Origin: Typhlomys cinereus
Taxonomy: Eukaryota > Chordata > Mammalia > Rodentia > Platacanthomyidae
DNA: 64,000 nt
Assembly (NCBI GenBank): GCA_023101885.1
Contig: JALPQD010000413.1
Span: forward strand, 407,650-471,649
Direction: 5' to 3'
Shown here: in pieces, positions 1 through 10,730 of the stretch
Layout of the letters: each line of letters opens with the position of its first letter
Position numbering within the stretch: position 1 is the first letter of the stretch
Position numbers and translations under genes: made by a program
Notes under the pieces: generated by a model
Database searches by the model: none
Told to the model about the DNA's origin: nothing
Seen by the model: the letters and a program-made list of their open reading frames with translations, nothing else

Positions 1-540
1 CAAGGCCAAAGCAGCAGGAGCAGTCATACATAAGAAAGCCTAATACCTGTATAGAAGTCTCCACATGGCCACAAGAACTACCGTAACTAGCAGAAGAAGC
101 ATGGAGAAGAATCAGCTTGACTCTCCTATTGAACAGGGGAAGTTATGGCTATTGTGAGATAGGCCACAGCAATGCCCACCTAGCTAAGGATCACAGACGT
201 CCCTGCCCATGTCATGAGTCCTTGTGTCCACGTCCTGGTCCCACAGGAAGTGATACTGGGGAAGAGAGAAATCCAGAGCTAAGAGGAGCAGGCTTCTAGG
301 GATGACCTCCACAAGCTCCAGGAAGCTCCTTGGGGAAAGTAGATCAGTGACCACAGGACCCTAGGTCTTACTGAAAACCCTCAAGCTGTGCACAGCAATG
401 GAATCACAGTATGCTTTACAAATCATAACTCACAGCCACACTGTAAATATAAACAAACAGATGATAGACCCAAAATACCAACATATGACCAATGAGCGCA
501 TTTTACATGATTTCTCTTCTATCCAGTGAAAAATGAGTTG
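1..540. other. unassigned sequence, no gene seen
   Basis: No repeat family or coding signal could be recognised. The only reading frame of note has 60 codons and no family resemblance. Confidence 0.5.
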
Positions 541-828
541 AGAATGAGATATGACCCAGTAATCATTTTGAAAAAAATGAAGATTACCACATGATTCAGT
601 GACTCCATTTTGGGGTGCAAAATAAAAATAATTTAAAGCAGGTTTTCAAATATTTGTATACTTGTATTCACTGCAGTGCTATTCACAACAGTAGAAAGAT
701 TCAAACAGCCTAAGTACCCATCAGTATATGAATAGGTAAGCAAAATGAGGTTTATAAACACCGTACAATACTATTTGGACTTAAAAGAGAACAAAATGCT
801 GACATGTTTCGCATGGGTGAATCTTAAG
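541..828 (+). mobile_element. old L1 ORF2 3' fragment
   Basis: The text follows the end of mammalian L1 ORF2: an ATTCACAACAGTAGAAAGAT stretch, then AAGTACCCATCAGTATATGA and ACAATACTATTTGG, in the order that encodes the conserved C-terminal part of the protein. Many substitutions and stops show it is an ancient, dead copy. It is cut off by the URR1-like element that follows. Confidence 0.7.
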
Positions 829-1232
829 GTCTCAGTTCATTTTCTGTTGCTGTAACAGAAACGTGAGACCTGGTACTTTATATTAAACAGAAGTTTGCTC
901 ACCATAGTTTTGTAGACTGGAAAGTCTAAACATGTGATGGGAATCTGCTGAGGGCCTTCTGCTATGCCACTTTATCACAAAAGGCAGAAAGGCAAGAGGG
1001 CAATAGAGTGAGCAAGAAGGAAAAAGGCCAAACTTGCTCTTATAACAAATCCTCCTGGGGCTAAGTGACACACTCCTGCATTAACAGCAGAACCCCATTT
1101 GCCCATGAGCACTAAGTCCTCTTATGAGGCCTGAGCCGCCGCCACCGCCGCCGCCGCCGCTGCTGCATTGTATGGTGTTCCCAATGCACACAGTTGGAAC
1201 GGCACATTAACACCATAGGAATGTCATGAAAT
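829..1232 (-). mobile_element. URR1-like hAT transposon, non-autonomous
   Basis: The left end reads CATTTTCTGTTGCTGTAACA, the reverse complement of the typical rodent URR1 3' region (TTATCACAGCAACAG). It is followed by the CTCACCATAG, GGCAGAAAGGCAAGAGGGCA and CCTCTTATGAGGCC parts expected in that orientation. It has no coding capacity. A CCG microsatellite lies inside it. Subfamily is uncertain. Confidence 0.55.
1135..1166. repeat. (CCG)n trinucleotide microsatellite
   Basis: About ten GCC/CCG units with one CAC interruption and a CTG tail. It sits inside a URR1-like element, not in a CpG island: flanking sequence is CpG poor. Confidence 0.85.
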
Positions 1233-2989
1233 AAATCCATCCCAAAAGGACAAGGACTGTGTGATTCTGCTAATATGACTTTTCTAGCGTAGCCAAATTC
1301 CTAGAGACGGCAAGGAGAACTGTAAGAGCACTGAGAGTGTCGGTGTTTAATGCTACAGGATTTCTACTGAGGAAGAGGCGCTCTGGAGCTGGATGTTGGT
1401 GATGACACCCCGAGAGTGTGAATGTGCTGAATACACCAGACAGGGGCTTGGACATGCCAGGATTTGATGCTTTGGATATGTTACCACAATTAAAAAACAT
1501 TATGGAGGAATACCTTTTCCTTTCAGGTACAGGCAAGAATACAAGAATCAAAGATACCTTCAGAAATGTGGCAGTGGGAAGGTGGTGTCCCCAGAGACGG
1601 TGTGTGCCTTCATTATCAAACTCTCAACACTGATTTTCACTCTGTTGTGCTCTCCGTGGGTTTTTAAGTATTAATTCTGAAACATAATGGAGAGCCATAA
1701 AGATGGGAGAAAAAAAAATCAAATCGAGGAGGCTGCACACCAATAAGTCTCATGTCAATCACAGGCAAATCCAAGGGGGATTATCAGCGCAGAAGACTCT
1801 GAGTACTTGAAGAGGCAAGTGCTGGCCAAACTCATCTCATTTTCTCTATTAATAAGCTTATGAGATTGGCGTGTTAGGGGAATGCTAAGCAGACACAGGC
1901 CTTTACTCTAGCACGATGTTAACATAGTCTCTATGTTTCCTGTGTGGGAGGATAGGAGGAGTTGGCAGGCAACACAGCTCTCCCCTCCACCAGCAGAGTG
2001 GCCCAATAGGCCGCAGAGCCCAGACCCAGCCCGGGCAGGGGGATCACCATACCACACGGAAATGAGAGCATCTTGGTAGACTGCAAGGCTGACATTGAAA
2101 GTGAGAAGATGAATTTGCCAATATGACAAATGTGCGCATTTTGGTACCAAGATTCAAAACAATATCACTTACAGTGGAAAGGAAGAAAGTGTGGGCTTCA
2201 GGGGACTTCTGACTCTCAGGGCAGAGGGCTACGCAGGTGGAAGTTGCCCATTCCAGAGAGCATGAACTATCTGACGTCTACCCACATCCCTTCTCCACTG
2301 TCAGAGTTGGTGCCTTGTGAAAAGGGACAAAATGCCCAAAAGCCACCAGAGAAGACCTGGGTGGCATCTGCTAATATGCAAGTACAGAAATGAGTCAGGT
2401 GGAGACTAGGGTGCAGCAGAGCCCACCTACTTGTCCGACTTCAATGCTGGAGGTCTGCCAGATCTGCAGGAAGAACTAGGGAACCTGCATCACTGACTGC
2501 AGTAACAACACAGTCCTGTAACCAACTCGGAGGGATGAGAGACTGCCAAAAAAAAATAATAATACTCAAGGCATTCTGAGGAGAACTGGGGGATTGAAAA
2601 TACTTTCCACTATCCTATGACCTAAGAATCAGAACAATCATGAGAATGACTTACATTGATTAAGATTTTTGGTTTTTTTCTTTCAACAACCACAAACGCA
2701 AAGGAACACAAACAAGCTAGGGGTGAAAGAAGATCCCAAAAGAATAGAAACAAAAGAGCAGGGGTGAACAGTTAAAAAGGCTTTATGTAAGAAAAGTCTT
2801 TAAGGGAGGGAAGCGCAGGAATAGGATATGGTGGGAAGTGGGGTTAGCCTCCAAGTAACTAACCACCTGCTCGCTAGTCCCTATCCCTTACACATACCCC
2901 AGTGACAGAGAGCACATTCCCAGCAATGTAAACCAATGTAACATCAGTGGACAAGAAAACTGACATTTTAAGGATCAGGTGTCTAAATA
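1233..2989. other. unassigned sequence, no gene seen
   Basis: Mostly single-copy-looking DNA. Frames of 71-93 codons at 1270-1551, 1418-1633 and 2130-2393 have no recognisable domain, no splice context and overlap on opposite strands. The part at about 1690-1910 is AT-rich, lacks low complexity and could be conserved noncoding DNA, but nothing proves it. Sequence from about 2660 may be the degraded upstream part of the next L1. Confidence 0.45.
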
Positions 2990-3692
2990 ACCACTAACAC
3001 CCAAGAGTAAACCTTCATGTAAATGCCTCTCATTTTATCTTCAGAAAAGGAAAGATCTCAACACCCAAACAAGATGCAGCCTAGTGCAATAAAAGAGCAA
3101 CAACTACCAACCAGAGGGCAGAGTACCAGGAAACCTAAAATGTTCAGCTACAATCAGGCCAACCAAATCTCTTCCTATCCTCAGGTTCGGGAAATCTGGT
3201 GGAAGAGGGGGCAGTGAGATTGTAGTAGCCTAAAAGTTGGGAGGTTCACTGCTGGCCAGAATATTCCACACAAGACAGACTGCTTCATTCAAGAACTCCC
3301 TGCACTGAGACTGGTCCTCACCAGACCTGCACAGTGGCTGACATATCAACATTCCTCCATACACTAGTGAGGAATTCAAGAGAAATAATTACATGCAGGT
3401 GGAATCTTAGGGGACAGGGTTAGACGAGTGAAGGGGAGTGCCCCATCAGTGGGTCTACCCAAGGAAAGTCCACTTAATTTGCCAGAAAGACCTGAGCCCC
3501 TACTAAAGCAGACAACCCAAAGTGAACCCTGGGGCCTCGCACATACAGACAGGCAGGAGGGTAAGAGGGAGAGGAATGGATTGGTAAAGGTAGGAGAGGG
3601 TAGGAAAGGAAGGGAGAGGTAGGGAGGGAGAAGGAGCGGACGGGACAACTCGTTATGTTTACAAAACTGGAAAAATAAAATAAATAATAAAA
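2990..3692 (+). mobile_element. L1 3' UTR, plus strand
   Basis: It shares the block ATCAGGCCAACCAAATCTC, then CTATCCTCAG and GAAGAGGGGGCAGTGAGA, with the 3' UTR of the L1 at 54.4-56.9 kb. It continues into GGAGGGTAAGAGGGAGAGG, which is the reverse complement of the L1 3' UTR copies at 5.3 kb and 32.9 kb. It ends in an A-rich tail at 3673-3692. No ORF2 is attached. Confidence 0.65.
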
Positions 3693-3776
3693 GATTTTGG
3701 TTTTGCACTGCTACACATGAAACCCAGGTCCTGGTGCATGCAGGATAAGCACTGCGCCAATGAGCTACATCCCTGA
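3690..3776 (-). mobile_element. ID-like SINE, antisense
   Basis: On the minus strand it reads as a tRNA-derived ID head: AGCTCATTGGCGCAGTGCTT (A-box region), then TGCATGCACCAGGACCTGGG (B-box region). It lies directly against the A-rich tail of the preceding L1. It is diverged from the ID consensus. Confidence 0.55.
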
Positions 3777-4140
3777 CTTTCCACTGTTATATCATTACCC
3801 GACTGCGGTAGACCAAGTGTTCTCTAAATGTTTCTCTATAGGTCTTTTGTTGTTGGGAGCATGTGCATGCAAACCAGCTTTTGTGAACAATTTCATCAAG
3901 ATAGGACTGAGGGGATAAGGGGGAGAACAGCAAAAGCAAGCATATTCCAGGAGTAAATGGGATACCGTTTATGGGTCTGTAGAGACTACTCAGGACTCTG
4001 GGGGTAGATGGTCAGCAAATGGACAGAGACACTACCTAAGAACTGGCTGGTGAGATGATACAGTGAGGGCCCAGAGGAAGAGAATGAGGATTCTGGGTAC
4101 CAGGAAAGACCTCTACAGAGGATGTCGGAACACTAATAAA
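3777..4140. other. unassigned sequence, no gene seen
   Basis: No repeat family or coding frame could be recognised in this stretch. Confidence 0.45.
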
Positions 4141-4395
4141 TTGGTTCCTCAAATCGGACTTGGTTGGAATATTTGGAGTGGGTGGTGCTTACTGAGTGAA
4201 TAAGCATTTCTGTTCATCTTCCCGCTTTCTGCTCTTGACTGTGAATGGGATGTGACCAGCTCGCTCAGGCTCCTGTCATGGTGACTTTCTTGCCACAATG
4301 GGACGGAAATATGGAACTACGAGCCAAGTAAGTCCTTTCTTTCTTAAGTGGCTTTTGTCACTTATTTTTATCACAACAGCAGAAAAGGAGCCAAG
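4141..4395 (+). mobile_element. URR1-like hAT fragment
   Basis: It contains TGGGATGTGACCAGCTCGCT, CAGGCTCCTGTCATGGTGAC, AGCCAAGTAAGTCCTTTC and TTTTTATCACAACAGCAGA, in the order found in rodent URR1 elements. Its 5' part is missing. Confidence 0.65.
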
Positions 4396-5101
4396 ACATC
4401 AGATGTCTTAGATGCTATGGTCCCCGACTGAGATTTGAGTCTTGGAGCAAAGGCGAGGAGGGAGAGAGCAGCAGCCAAGCAGCTTTGGCAGAGAGGCAGG
4501 GGTGAAAGATACAAATCAAGAGGCCGCTCAGGTCTAGGGATCTGAGCATGAACAATACACAATAGAGATGCCTTTCATTTTCTTTTCTGAGATGCACCCA
4601 GAGAGTGTTCTACCCAAAGTTCAAATCCCAGCGTCTGTCAGAAAGCTGTCTGACTTGCTCCATGTTCATCTACTGCCAAACAGAGATGGATATGGGAAAA
4701 CATCCTTGTCCCCTCAGAGACCAGATATCCAGAACGGGGTATTATTATGCCTCCTGGGAGGTACTTCAGCTGAAATGCTAAAGAAATCTTACCCTCGGTG
4801 TTCTTTGGAGATATGGTGTGAGATGCAAACTAACCAGAGTGTTTGAAGTCTGCGGGGCTTTGTGGTTGGCCTGTCCTAGTTACAGAACCTTCTGGGGAGG
4901 CTGTGTCAGAGGTATTCACTGCAGACCTGTCATAGCTGAAGGACTGCATCCTCTGCTCCCCTTACGTCAGCCCTCACAGGAAGAGGACCGCTAAACACTG
5001 AAGTCAGTGCATGTGAAGGCGGAGAAGGCGCCATCCAGCTCTGCTCCTGCCCTGCTAGGTCCTCTCTGCAGCAGGAGTCGCTGGCCCTGAACACACTGAT
5101 T
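4396..5101. other. unassigned sequence, no gene seen
   Basis: Not low complexity and no known repeat recognised. A 92-codon frame at 4568-4846 has no family resemblance and is probably chance. Confidence 0.45.
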
Positions 5102-6480
5102 CTTTTTTTTTAATTATTAAAATTTAATTATAGAGAATGTAAAAGATCACATTAGAACCTAAATATGTAAGTATAGGATCAACGTGAGTCACAAAGGTAT
5201 TAGGATACAATTGCCAATAAAATCTAACTCTATTATGGGTTACTTTATAGACTTTGTCCTATAACATGGGTCAATTGTAGTGTTTTAACTTTTAAAACTT
5301 TCTACTTTTACAAGCATATTGAGTATTCATCCCTGCTTCCCTTCATCCCCTCCCTTCTCTTCATCAATCCCTTCCACTTCCTCCCACCCTTCTGCCTGTC
5401 AGCTTCTATGGACCCCAGGGTTCTCTCTGACTTGTCTACTCTTGTGGGGGTTCAGGCCTTTTGTGGTACCAAGTTGGCTCTCTTCGGGCTACTCCACTGA
5501 TTGGGGCATTAATGTCCTTTCACTCATCCAGCTCTAGTCTCCAAGGTTTCCACTGTGTGTTCTTATCTTTCTTGAGTTCCTCATAGTCTATGGAGGCATG
5601 TTGGTATGTCAGTCATTGTGCAAGTCTAGGAAGGACGAGTCTCACTGTAATGAGAGGGAGATGTAGCAGTCCTGCCTTGAGTAGAATGCCTTGCCCAATG
5701 GTGGACCTTCTATCTTTAAGTTCTTACAATCCCAGCATCCTCTCTTCTGCAAGGTTCCCAAAGCCTTAAAATGGGAAGAGATTAGGTTGGCCTGATTCTG
5801 GGTGAACCTTGCTGGGTAGCCGGTACTCTGCATTATGGCTGGCTGTTGTCCATTTCACTGCTCTTCTACTGACCTAGGCTGCAACATGTCAGGGTGTTGA
5901 GATCCTTCCTCTATTTGTTGTAGAAGACTTCTACGCTGAATGTTAAGTGTTCTTCCAATCTATGAGTATATAATAACAGCTATTTACAGAGCAGTTTGGC
6001 AAACTGTCATCTTACCTATAGGTTCATTGGCTGTTTTTCCATATTGATCTATTTCCTTAACTTTTTTTTCAGGTTCTTGTTCTAGTTTATAGTAACAGGA
6101 ATGTGTTTCATTCTGACAAGCAGGTCTTGAGTTCAATCAGAGAGCTGTAGGTTATCTCGATACTCATGCTATGATGATTACACTGGTGGTCACCTGCTGC
6201 CATGGTGATTTTTATTGCAACTTACAGATCTCATGTGTTGATGGGGCCTATGATTATTTCTCTCCTCCAGCAGTTTCTACAGTATGGTACTATGAAAGCT
6301 ATCCATCAAGGACGAAGTTCTCAGACCAGTTCTAGTTGATGTATTTTGCCAATGTTCTGGGATCCATACGTTTTGCATCTTCAGTAATAGGATCTTACTG
6401 ACAGTTTTTGGAGAGCGACCAAGAGCAATGTCAAAAGCCTCTAATGTTTGAGGCCTTTGAGACCTCTCTGACCAACATTT
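5102..6480 (-). mobile_element. long L1 3' UTR, antisense, Lx type
   Basis: The T-rich run at 5102-5112 is the poly(A) tail read in reverse. The interior has hallmarks of muroid L1 3' UTRs: CTTCTATGGACCCCAGGGTT, GATTAGGTTGGCCTGATTCT, TTTTCAGGTTCTTGTTCTAG and GGTACTATGAAAGCTATCC. The first two blocks recur at 32.9-33.6 kb. At about 1.38 kb it is one of the longest L1 3' ends in the window. The far boundary near 6480 is approximate. Confidence 0.75.
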
Positions 6481-6850
6481 TATCAGAAAGCAGACACACT
6501 GTTTCTGCCATCCCATTCTGACTTGAGATGCCCACACTTTCTCAAATACCAGCTCAACTCACCCTTTCCTTCTCTCGCACCCTCTCTCCTGCACAGACAG
6601 TTCGCCGCCACTACAGTCGGAAGGGGGAGACATCTGCCACTGACCCTCACAGGGTAACCGATACTGCTAGGCAACCATGTCACCTTTCCAGAAGCCAAAC
6701 ACACCTGAAACCTCTTCCCAACTTTCCAGAAACTGCCAGAGTGTAATTAGCTGACAGACAGGAGAAGGCCACGGCTGTGCTCCACAGTGACCCTTCAGCA
6801 ACCAGTGCAAAGGCCGGCATTTGGCTTTCCAGATGTCTGTGATAAGAGAC
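6481..6850. other. unassigned sequence, no gene seen
   Basis: Overlapping frames of 60-86 codons lie on both strands and none has a recognisable domain. It follows the L1 3' UTR and may include a degraded extension of it. Confidence 0.4.
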
Positions 6851-6912
6851 ACTCAGTGCTATAGCATTTGCTTAGCACAAATGAGGTACTAAGTTCCATT
6901 CCCAATAGAACA
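6851..6912 (+). mobile_element. ID-like SINE head
   Basis: It reads GCATTTGCTTAGCACAAATG, AGGTACTAAGTTCCATTCCC, matching the ID pattern of an A-box region then a B-box region. Its tail runs into the CA repeat that follows. Confidence 0.5.
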
Positions 6913-6917
6913 CACAC

Positions 6918-6949
<32 letters not shown>

Positions 6950-6960
6950 CACACACACAT
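6911..6960. repeat. (CA)n microsatellite
   Basis: About 24 CA units with two small interruptions. It forms the 3' tail of the ID-like element. Confidence 0.9.
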
Positions 6961-7149
6961 GTGTCTATGGTGAAATACACTAACCTTGACCATGAGCAGT
7001 TCCTCCTTTGACTTTCTTCTCAGATTAATTCATTACTTGGCTGCCAATTAATGTTAATTTCTTGATGCCAAGTCACAACCATAATTGCTCTGGGTTCACA
7101 CAGTCACTTGACAAAGAGTATGCCTTGCTATTCATGTGATCTCACAGTT

Positions 7150-7445
7150 TCAAAATACACTTACAATGGAGTTACATCCTGAAAAGCCCACTACAAATTG
7201 AAAATATTATCAAGTCAAAAATGCACTTGATACCACAGTCTCCCAAATATCACAAAGCAACCCTGTAGAGTTGCCAGTTGGCAAACAAGGAACCGATGGG
7301 CAGGGAGCGTGCATTGTAGTGCTCACCACTAATCCAAGAACAGATTGAAACTAAACAACCTGCAGTTTGGTTTCCACCAAATGTGTATTCGTACCTTCTC
7401 AAAGTCAATCCATTCTCAGTTAGACTAGTTAAAACAGCACAGGTC
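7150..7445 (+). mobile_element. Tigger-like (TcMar) non-autonomous DNA transposon
   Basis: It has the pattern AATGGAGTTACATCCTGA, AAATTGAAAATATTATCAAG and TCAAAAATGCACTTGATACC, which matches an old mammalian Tigger-related element. A GTGTATTCGTACCTTCTC part near the right end fits the same consensus. It has no open transposase. Part of a related copy is at 24.4 kb. The exact family name is uncertain. Confidence 0.5.
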
Positions 7446-8049
7446 ACTGGTATGTGTCCATTTAGGGGTCTCTGGCTGAAAGTAACTCCAGCTGCTGAAA
7501 GTAAATGAAGATGGTATACTAGGGTAACTCCATTATACTGTCTTGCCCACTCCTGAATCCCTTAAATGGAGCTTGACTAAATGTGTTACACAGAAGGAAA
7601 GAAGGGGGCACAGGCAGCTGGGAGCATGGCATGGGAGAGGGTAGAAAGGCAAGGAGGGAAGCAGAGCAATGCAGGAAGGGTAGAGAAGGAAGACAAACAG
7701 CTCCTCGGAATGCAAGGAGGGCAAAGAAGCAGGCCAGCTCCAAGTAGCTCCCTTGGAATGAAGGGAGTTGAAAGCTCTAACTAAATGCTTATAGGTGCCA
7801 CTACTTATGCCCGCTATGGCCCCACAACAATGGGGACAAGACCACATGGGTCGATGTACAGATGCAGCCAGGCAAGGCCAAGGGGTCTCTCAGTAGGGCA
7901 GCATGCATCTCTGCAAAGGCCTAGATGCTCTCTGCAACAACTAGTGGCATGAAACTGCAAGACAGATTCCCAGTTTTCCAGTTTTGGGTTTACCTACCCA
8001 AAATCTTCAGAAAATGACTATTTCTACAGCTACATACATACCCCCTCAT
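7446..8049. other. unassigned sequence, purine-rich in part
   Basis: The section at about 7590-7750 is rich in G and A. Its frames (104 codons minus, 67 codons plus) overlap and are compositional. No gene seen. Confidence 0.4.
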
Positions 8050-8765
8050 CCATTTTACTCTTCAGTGCAGGCAGGTATGGGCAGGCGTGTGTAGGCAGGG
8101 ATGAGCAGAGGTATGCAGTTGTGTGCACGCAGGCATGTGCAAGCAAGTGTATGCAGACAGACATGTGCAGACAGTTGTGAAAAACTGTATGTAGACAGGT
8201 GTGTGTAGTTGGATTCAGGCAGGTATATGCAGGCATGCGTGAGCAGTTATAGGCAGGTATGTGCAGGCAAGACTATACATGTGCTCACAGACAGATGTGT
8301 ATGTGCAAGGAGGCATGTTCAGACAGGCATGTGGAGGCATGTGCAGACAGATGTGACTATGCAAGAAGGCATGTGCAGACAAGCATTAGCAGCATGTGCA
8401 GGCCTGCTCATGTATTGAGTATATAAAAACAGGCATATGCAGGCAAGTGCATACAATTAGGTGCAGGTAGGTATGGGCAATTGTGTATAGGCAGGTATGT
8501 GTATGCGTGTGCAGGTATGCATGAACAGGCATGCATGAGCAGGTGTGTGAAGGTAGGCATGTACAGACAGATGCATATGTGCAAGCAGGTATGTGCGGGC
8601 ATGTTCATGCATGTGTGTATGTACAAGCACACATGAGCAGGAATGTGCAGTGAGTGAATCCAGGCATGGTATCTGCATACAGGCAGGTGTGTGCAGGCAC
8701 TGTGTAGGCAGGCATGAGCGGGCACATGCAGACGTGCACAGGCAGGTGTGTGCAGTCGGCTTCTG
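8050..8765. repeat. diverged minisatellite, GCAGGCATGTGT-like units
   Basis: More than 700 bp is built from loosely repeated units of about 11-12 bp such as GCAGGCATGTGC, GCAGACAGATGT and GCAGGTATGTGT. The units vary in spacing and sequence, so the array is old. Stop-poor frames on both strands (165 codons minus, 68-69 plus) arise from the repeat and translate into Cys/His/Leu-rich monotony; they are not genes. Confidence 0.85.
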
Positions 8766-9775
8766 TAGCGATGCTGATGGCCATTACCCAAGCAGGTAAG
8801 GCCTAGAGGGCAGCATGCAGAGGCTCCTGGAAGGACTGGGCCCAGAGGAGAGGCTTGCCGAGCAGGACAAGCAGCAAGCCCAGGCAGAAGAGACCTGCAT
8901 CCCAAACATCTCTGTGCGGTGGTTGGGCAGGCTGCATTTGAGCAACACAGTTATCTTAATCCTGCTCTAGCTTTTGTCCAGCACCGCAAGCAGGGATCAC
9001 CAGTGACCTCAATATTTTCATTTGAGAGAACAAAGCTCTTCTGACAGGATCGACTGCCTCACTTGTCTCCGTCCCTGGGGACAGCTTAACTGCTGAAGCC
9101 AGGGCCCTGATCTAATTCAACTGGTGTCAGCGGGAACAATTCATGAAGGGGCGAGGAGGCAGAACAGCTCTAGAAAGACAGGCTTTGAAAATCTAAACCT
9201 ACCTTTAAAATGATACCAAAGGATGAACTGCTTAGACGAGGCAGCTTGGCTCTGGCAGATAAACTGATTATATACTTCATGATTCAATTAATTGTAACAC
9301 CCATACTTGCACTGCAAATGAACAGAACACTGTATCATATGTAAATAAAAGAGCCTCTTTTCTCTAATTTTTAAAAGGATTTCAGACTGAAGCTCAGGGG
9401 TTTTTACGTCTGACTTCTACAAAGGGAGAAAAACTGAACAGCTTCCAAAGTATGTTGGAGGCAGCCATGGCTGCTCACAATCTTTCCAGAAGCCCCTGAG
9501 AGTGACCGAGGAAGCAACAGATGGTTTGGGGACCATGCAAACCATCACTGAGCTGGGCTCCCAGCTCTACTCTGATAGGGAGGAGCAATCTCCTTTGTCC
9601 CCATCTCCACACTGTGGCGACACTGATTCTCCGGAGGCTGCTCTGGGCTCAGACCCTCCCACCTTCTATTGCCCCCCTGGTCGCAGCTCTGCCTAAGGCA
9701 GAGTAACTATCCCTGAGCAGCTGTAATGGTCTTGTGGACAAGATGCAGATACTTACTTTATTGTGAACTCTCCCG
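8766..9775. other. unassigned sequence with a conserved-looking segment
   Basis: No gene is recognised. About 9000-9420 is complex and repeat-free, with TTCATGATTCAATTAATTG, GTATCATATGTAAATAAAAG and other AT-rich, homeodomain-type motifs. That is the look of a conserved noncoding element. A 64-codon frame at 9502-9696 has no known domain. Confidence 0.4.
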
Positions 9776-9779
9776 GTAT

Positions 9780-9895
9780 TTTGTTTGTTTGTTTAGGTTT
9801 GCCTTGCAAGGTCTCCCTATGGAGTCCAAGCTAGACTCCAACCCAAGATCCTCCTGTCTCAGCCTCTTTCATGTGATGCTGCTGGCTCTTTTCCT
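9780..9895 (-). mobile_element. B1 SINE, antisense
   Basis: The 7SL-derived B1 is read in reverse: AGGTCTCCCTATGGAGTCC, then GATCCTCCTGTCTCAGCCTC and GATGCTGCTGGCT. It starts at the T-rich (TTTG)n run. It is shorter than a full 135 bp B1 and diverged. Confidence 0.75.
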
Positions 9896-10373
9896 AGAAC
9901 AGCATGACACGTGCAACCAAGCACGAAGCCAACGGAGTCAAATAGGGAGGTTTCACATTAGGTGGCACTCCAAAGCTACTGAAGTCTAGGGCAGTGTGGC
10001 GCACACTTCACAGTCAGAGAGGGGCTGGTGAGGTATGGAGGACAAGCTGCTGCAGAAGAAGGATGCTGAGAAATGAACCTCTATACCTCTGCCCAGAGAG
10101 ATAGGTTGCCCCCCTCCAGGGAGGAGACTACCCAGGAGATCTTGGCAGCATGGAGTTTCCCACATAGAAATAAATGACTCTACTCAGCTGTCTCACAGAA
10201 TCCAGAGATGTGTGTGACAACATTCACTTATATAGGGAATCTATGGCAGACCAAATAACAACTACACCATAGGAAAAAATTCAGAGTGCATATTTACTGT
10301 AAACTCAAGTTTTAAGCGTTAGCAATAAATATCTCCTTTTTGGTTTGCTGGCTTGTTTGCTTGTTTGTTTGGT
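9896..10373. other. unassigned sequence, no gene seen
   Basis: No recognised repeat or coding frame. A TTTG-type run at 10340-10372 precedes the antisense L1 tail. Confidence 0.4.
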
Positions 10374-10500
10374 TTTTTATTATTATTATTTCTGATCATG
10401 CAAACTTAACAGGTACACCAGTCCCCTCCCTCCCTCCACCTCCCCCAGACCCTCCTGCTCCCCCTCCCCTCACCCCTCCCTCCTCCCCCAATCCCCAGAG
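10374..10500 (-). mobile_element. L1 3' terminus, antisense
   Basis: GCAAACTTAACAGGTACACC followed by AGTCCCCTCCCTCCCTCC is the reverse complement of the last part of the L1 at 56.76-56.85 kb (GGAGGGAGGGA then GGTGTACCTATTAAGTTTG). The C-rich run is the L1 polypurine tract in reverse. The homology fades beyond about 10500. Confidence 0.7.
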
Positions 10501-10604
10501 CATCCTTTACTGTGCATGCCAAACTCTCCTCTGGGTCCTCTCTCCAACGAGGTGCAAGGATGCAGGGGCATATCCCAGAACCCTTTCCTGTGATCCCCTT
10601 AATG

Positions 10605-10730
10605 CTTGTTTGTTTTGAGGCAAGGTCTTCCTATGTATTAAAATAATCCAGACTGACCTCAAACTTATGATCCTCCTGCATCAGCCCCTGGAGTGCTAGA
10701 ATTTAGGCAGACACAACAATGCTTGGCTAG
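10605..10730 (-). mobile_element. B1 SINE, antisense
   Basis: It starts with TTGTTTGTTTTGAGGCAAGG and continues GTCTTCCTATGTATTAAAAT, CTGACCTCAAACTTATGATC, CTCCTGCATCAGCCCCTGGA: a diverged B1 in reverse. Confidence 0.75.

Noticed and set aside
1135..1166. CpG island or promoter at the CCG run
   Set aside because: Flanks are CpG poor and belong to a transposon.
8408..8905. 165-codon Cys/His-rich frame, minus strand
   Set aside because: It is generated by the 12 bp-type minisatellite, and the opposite strand is also open.
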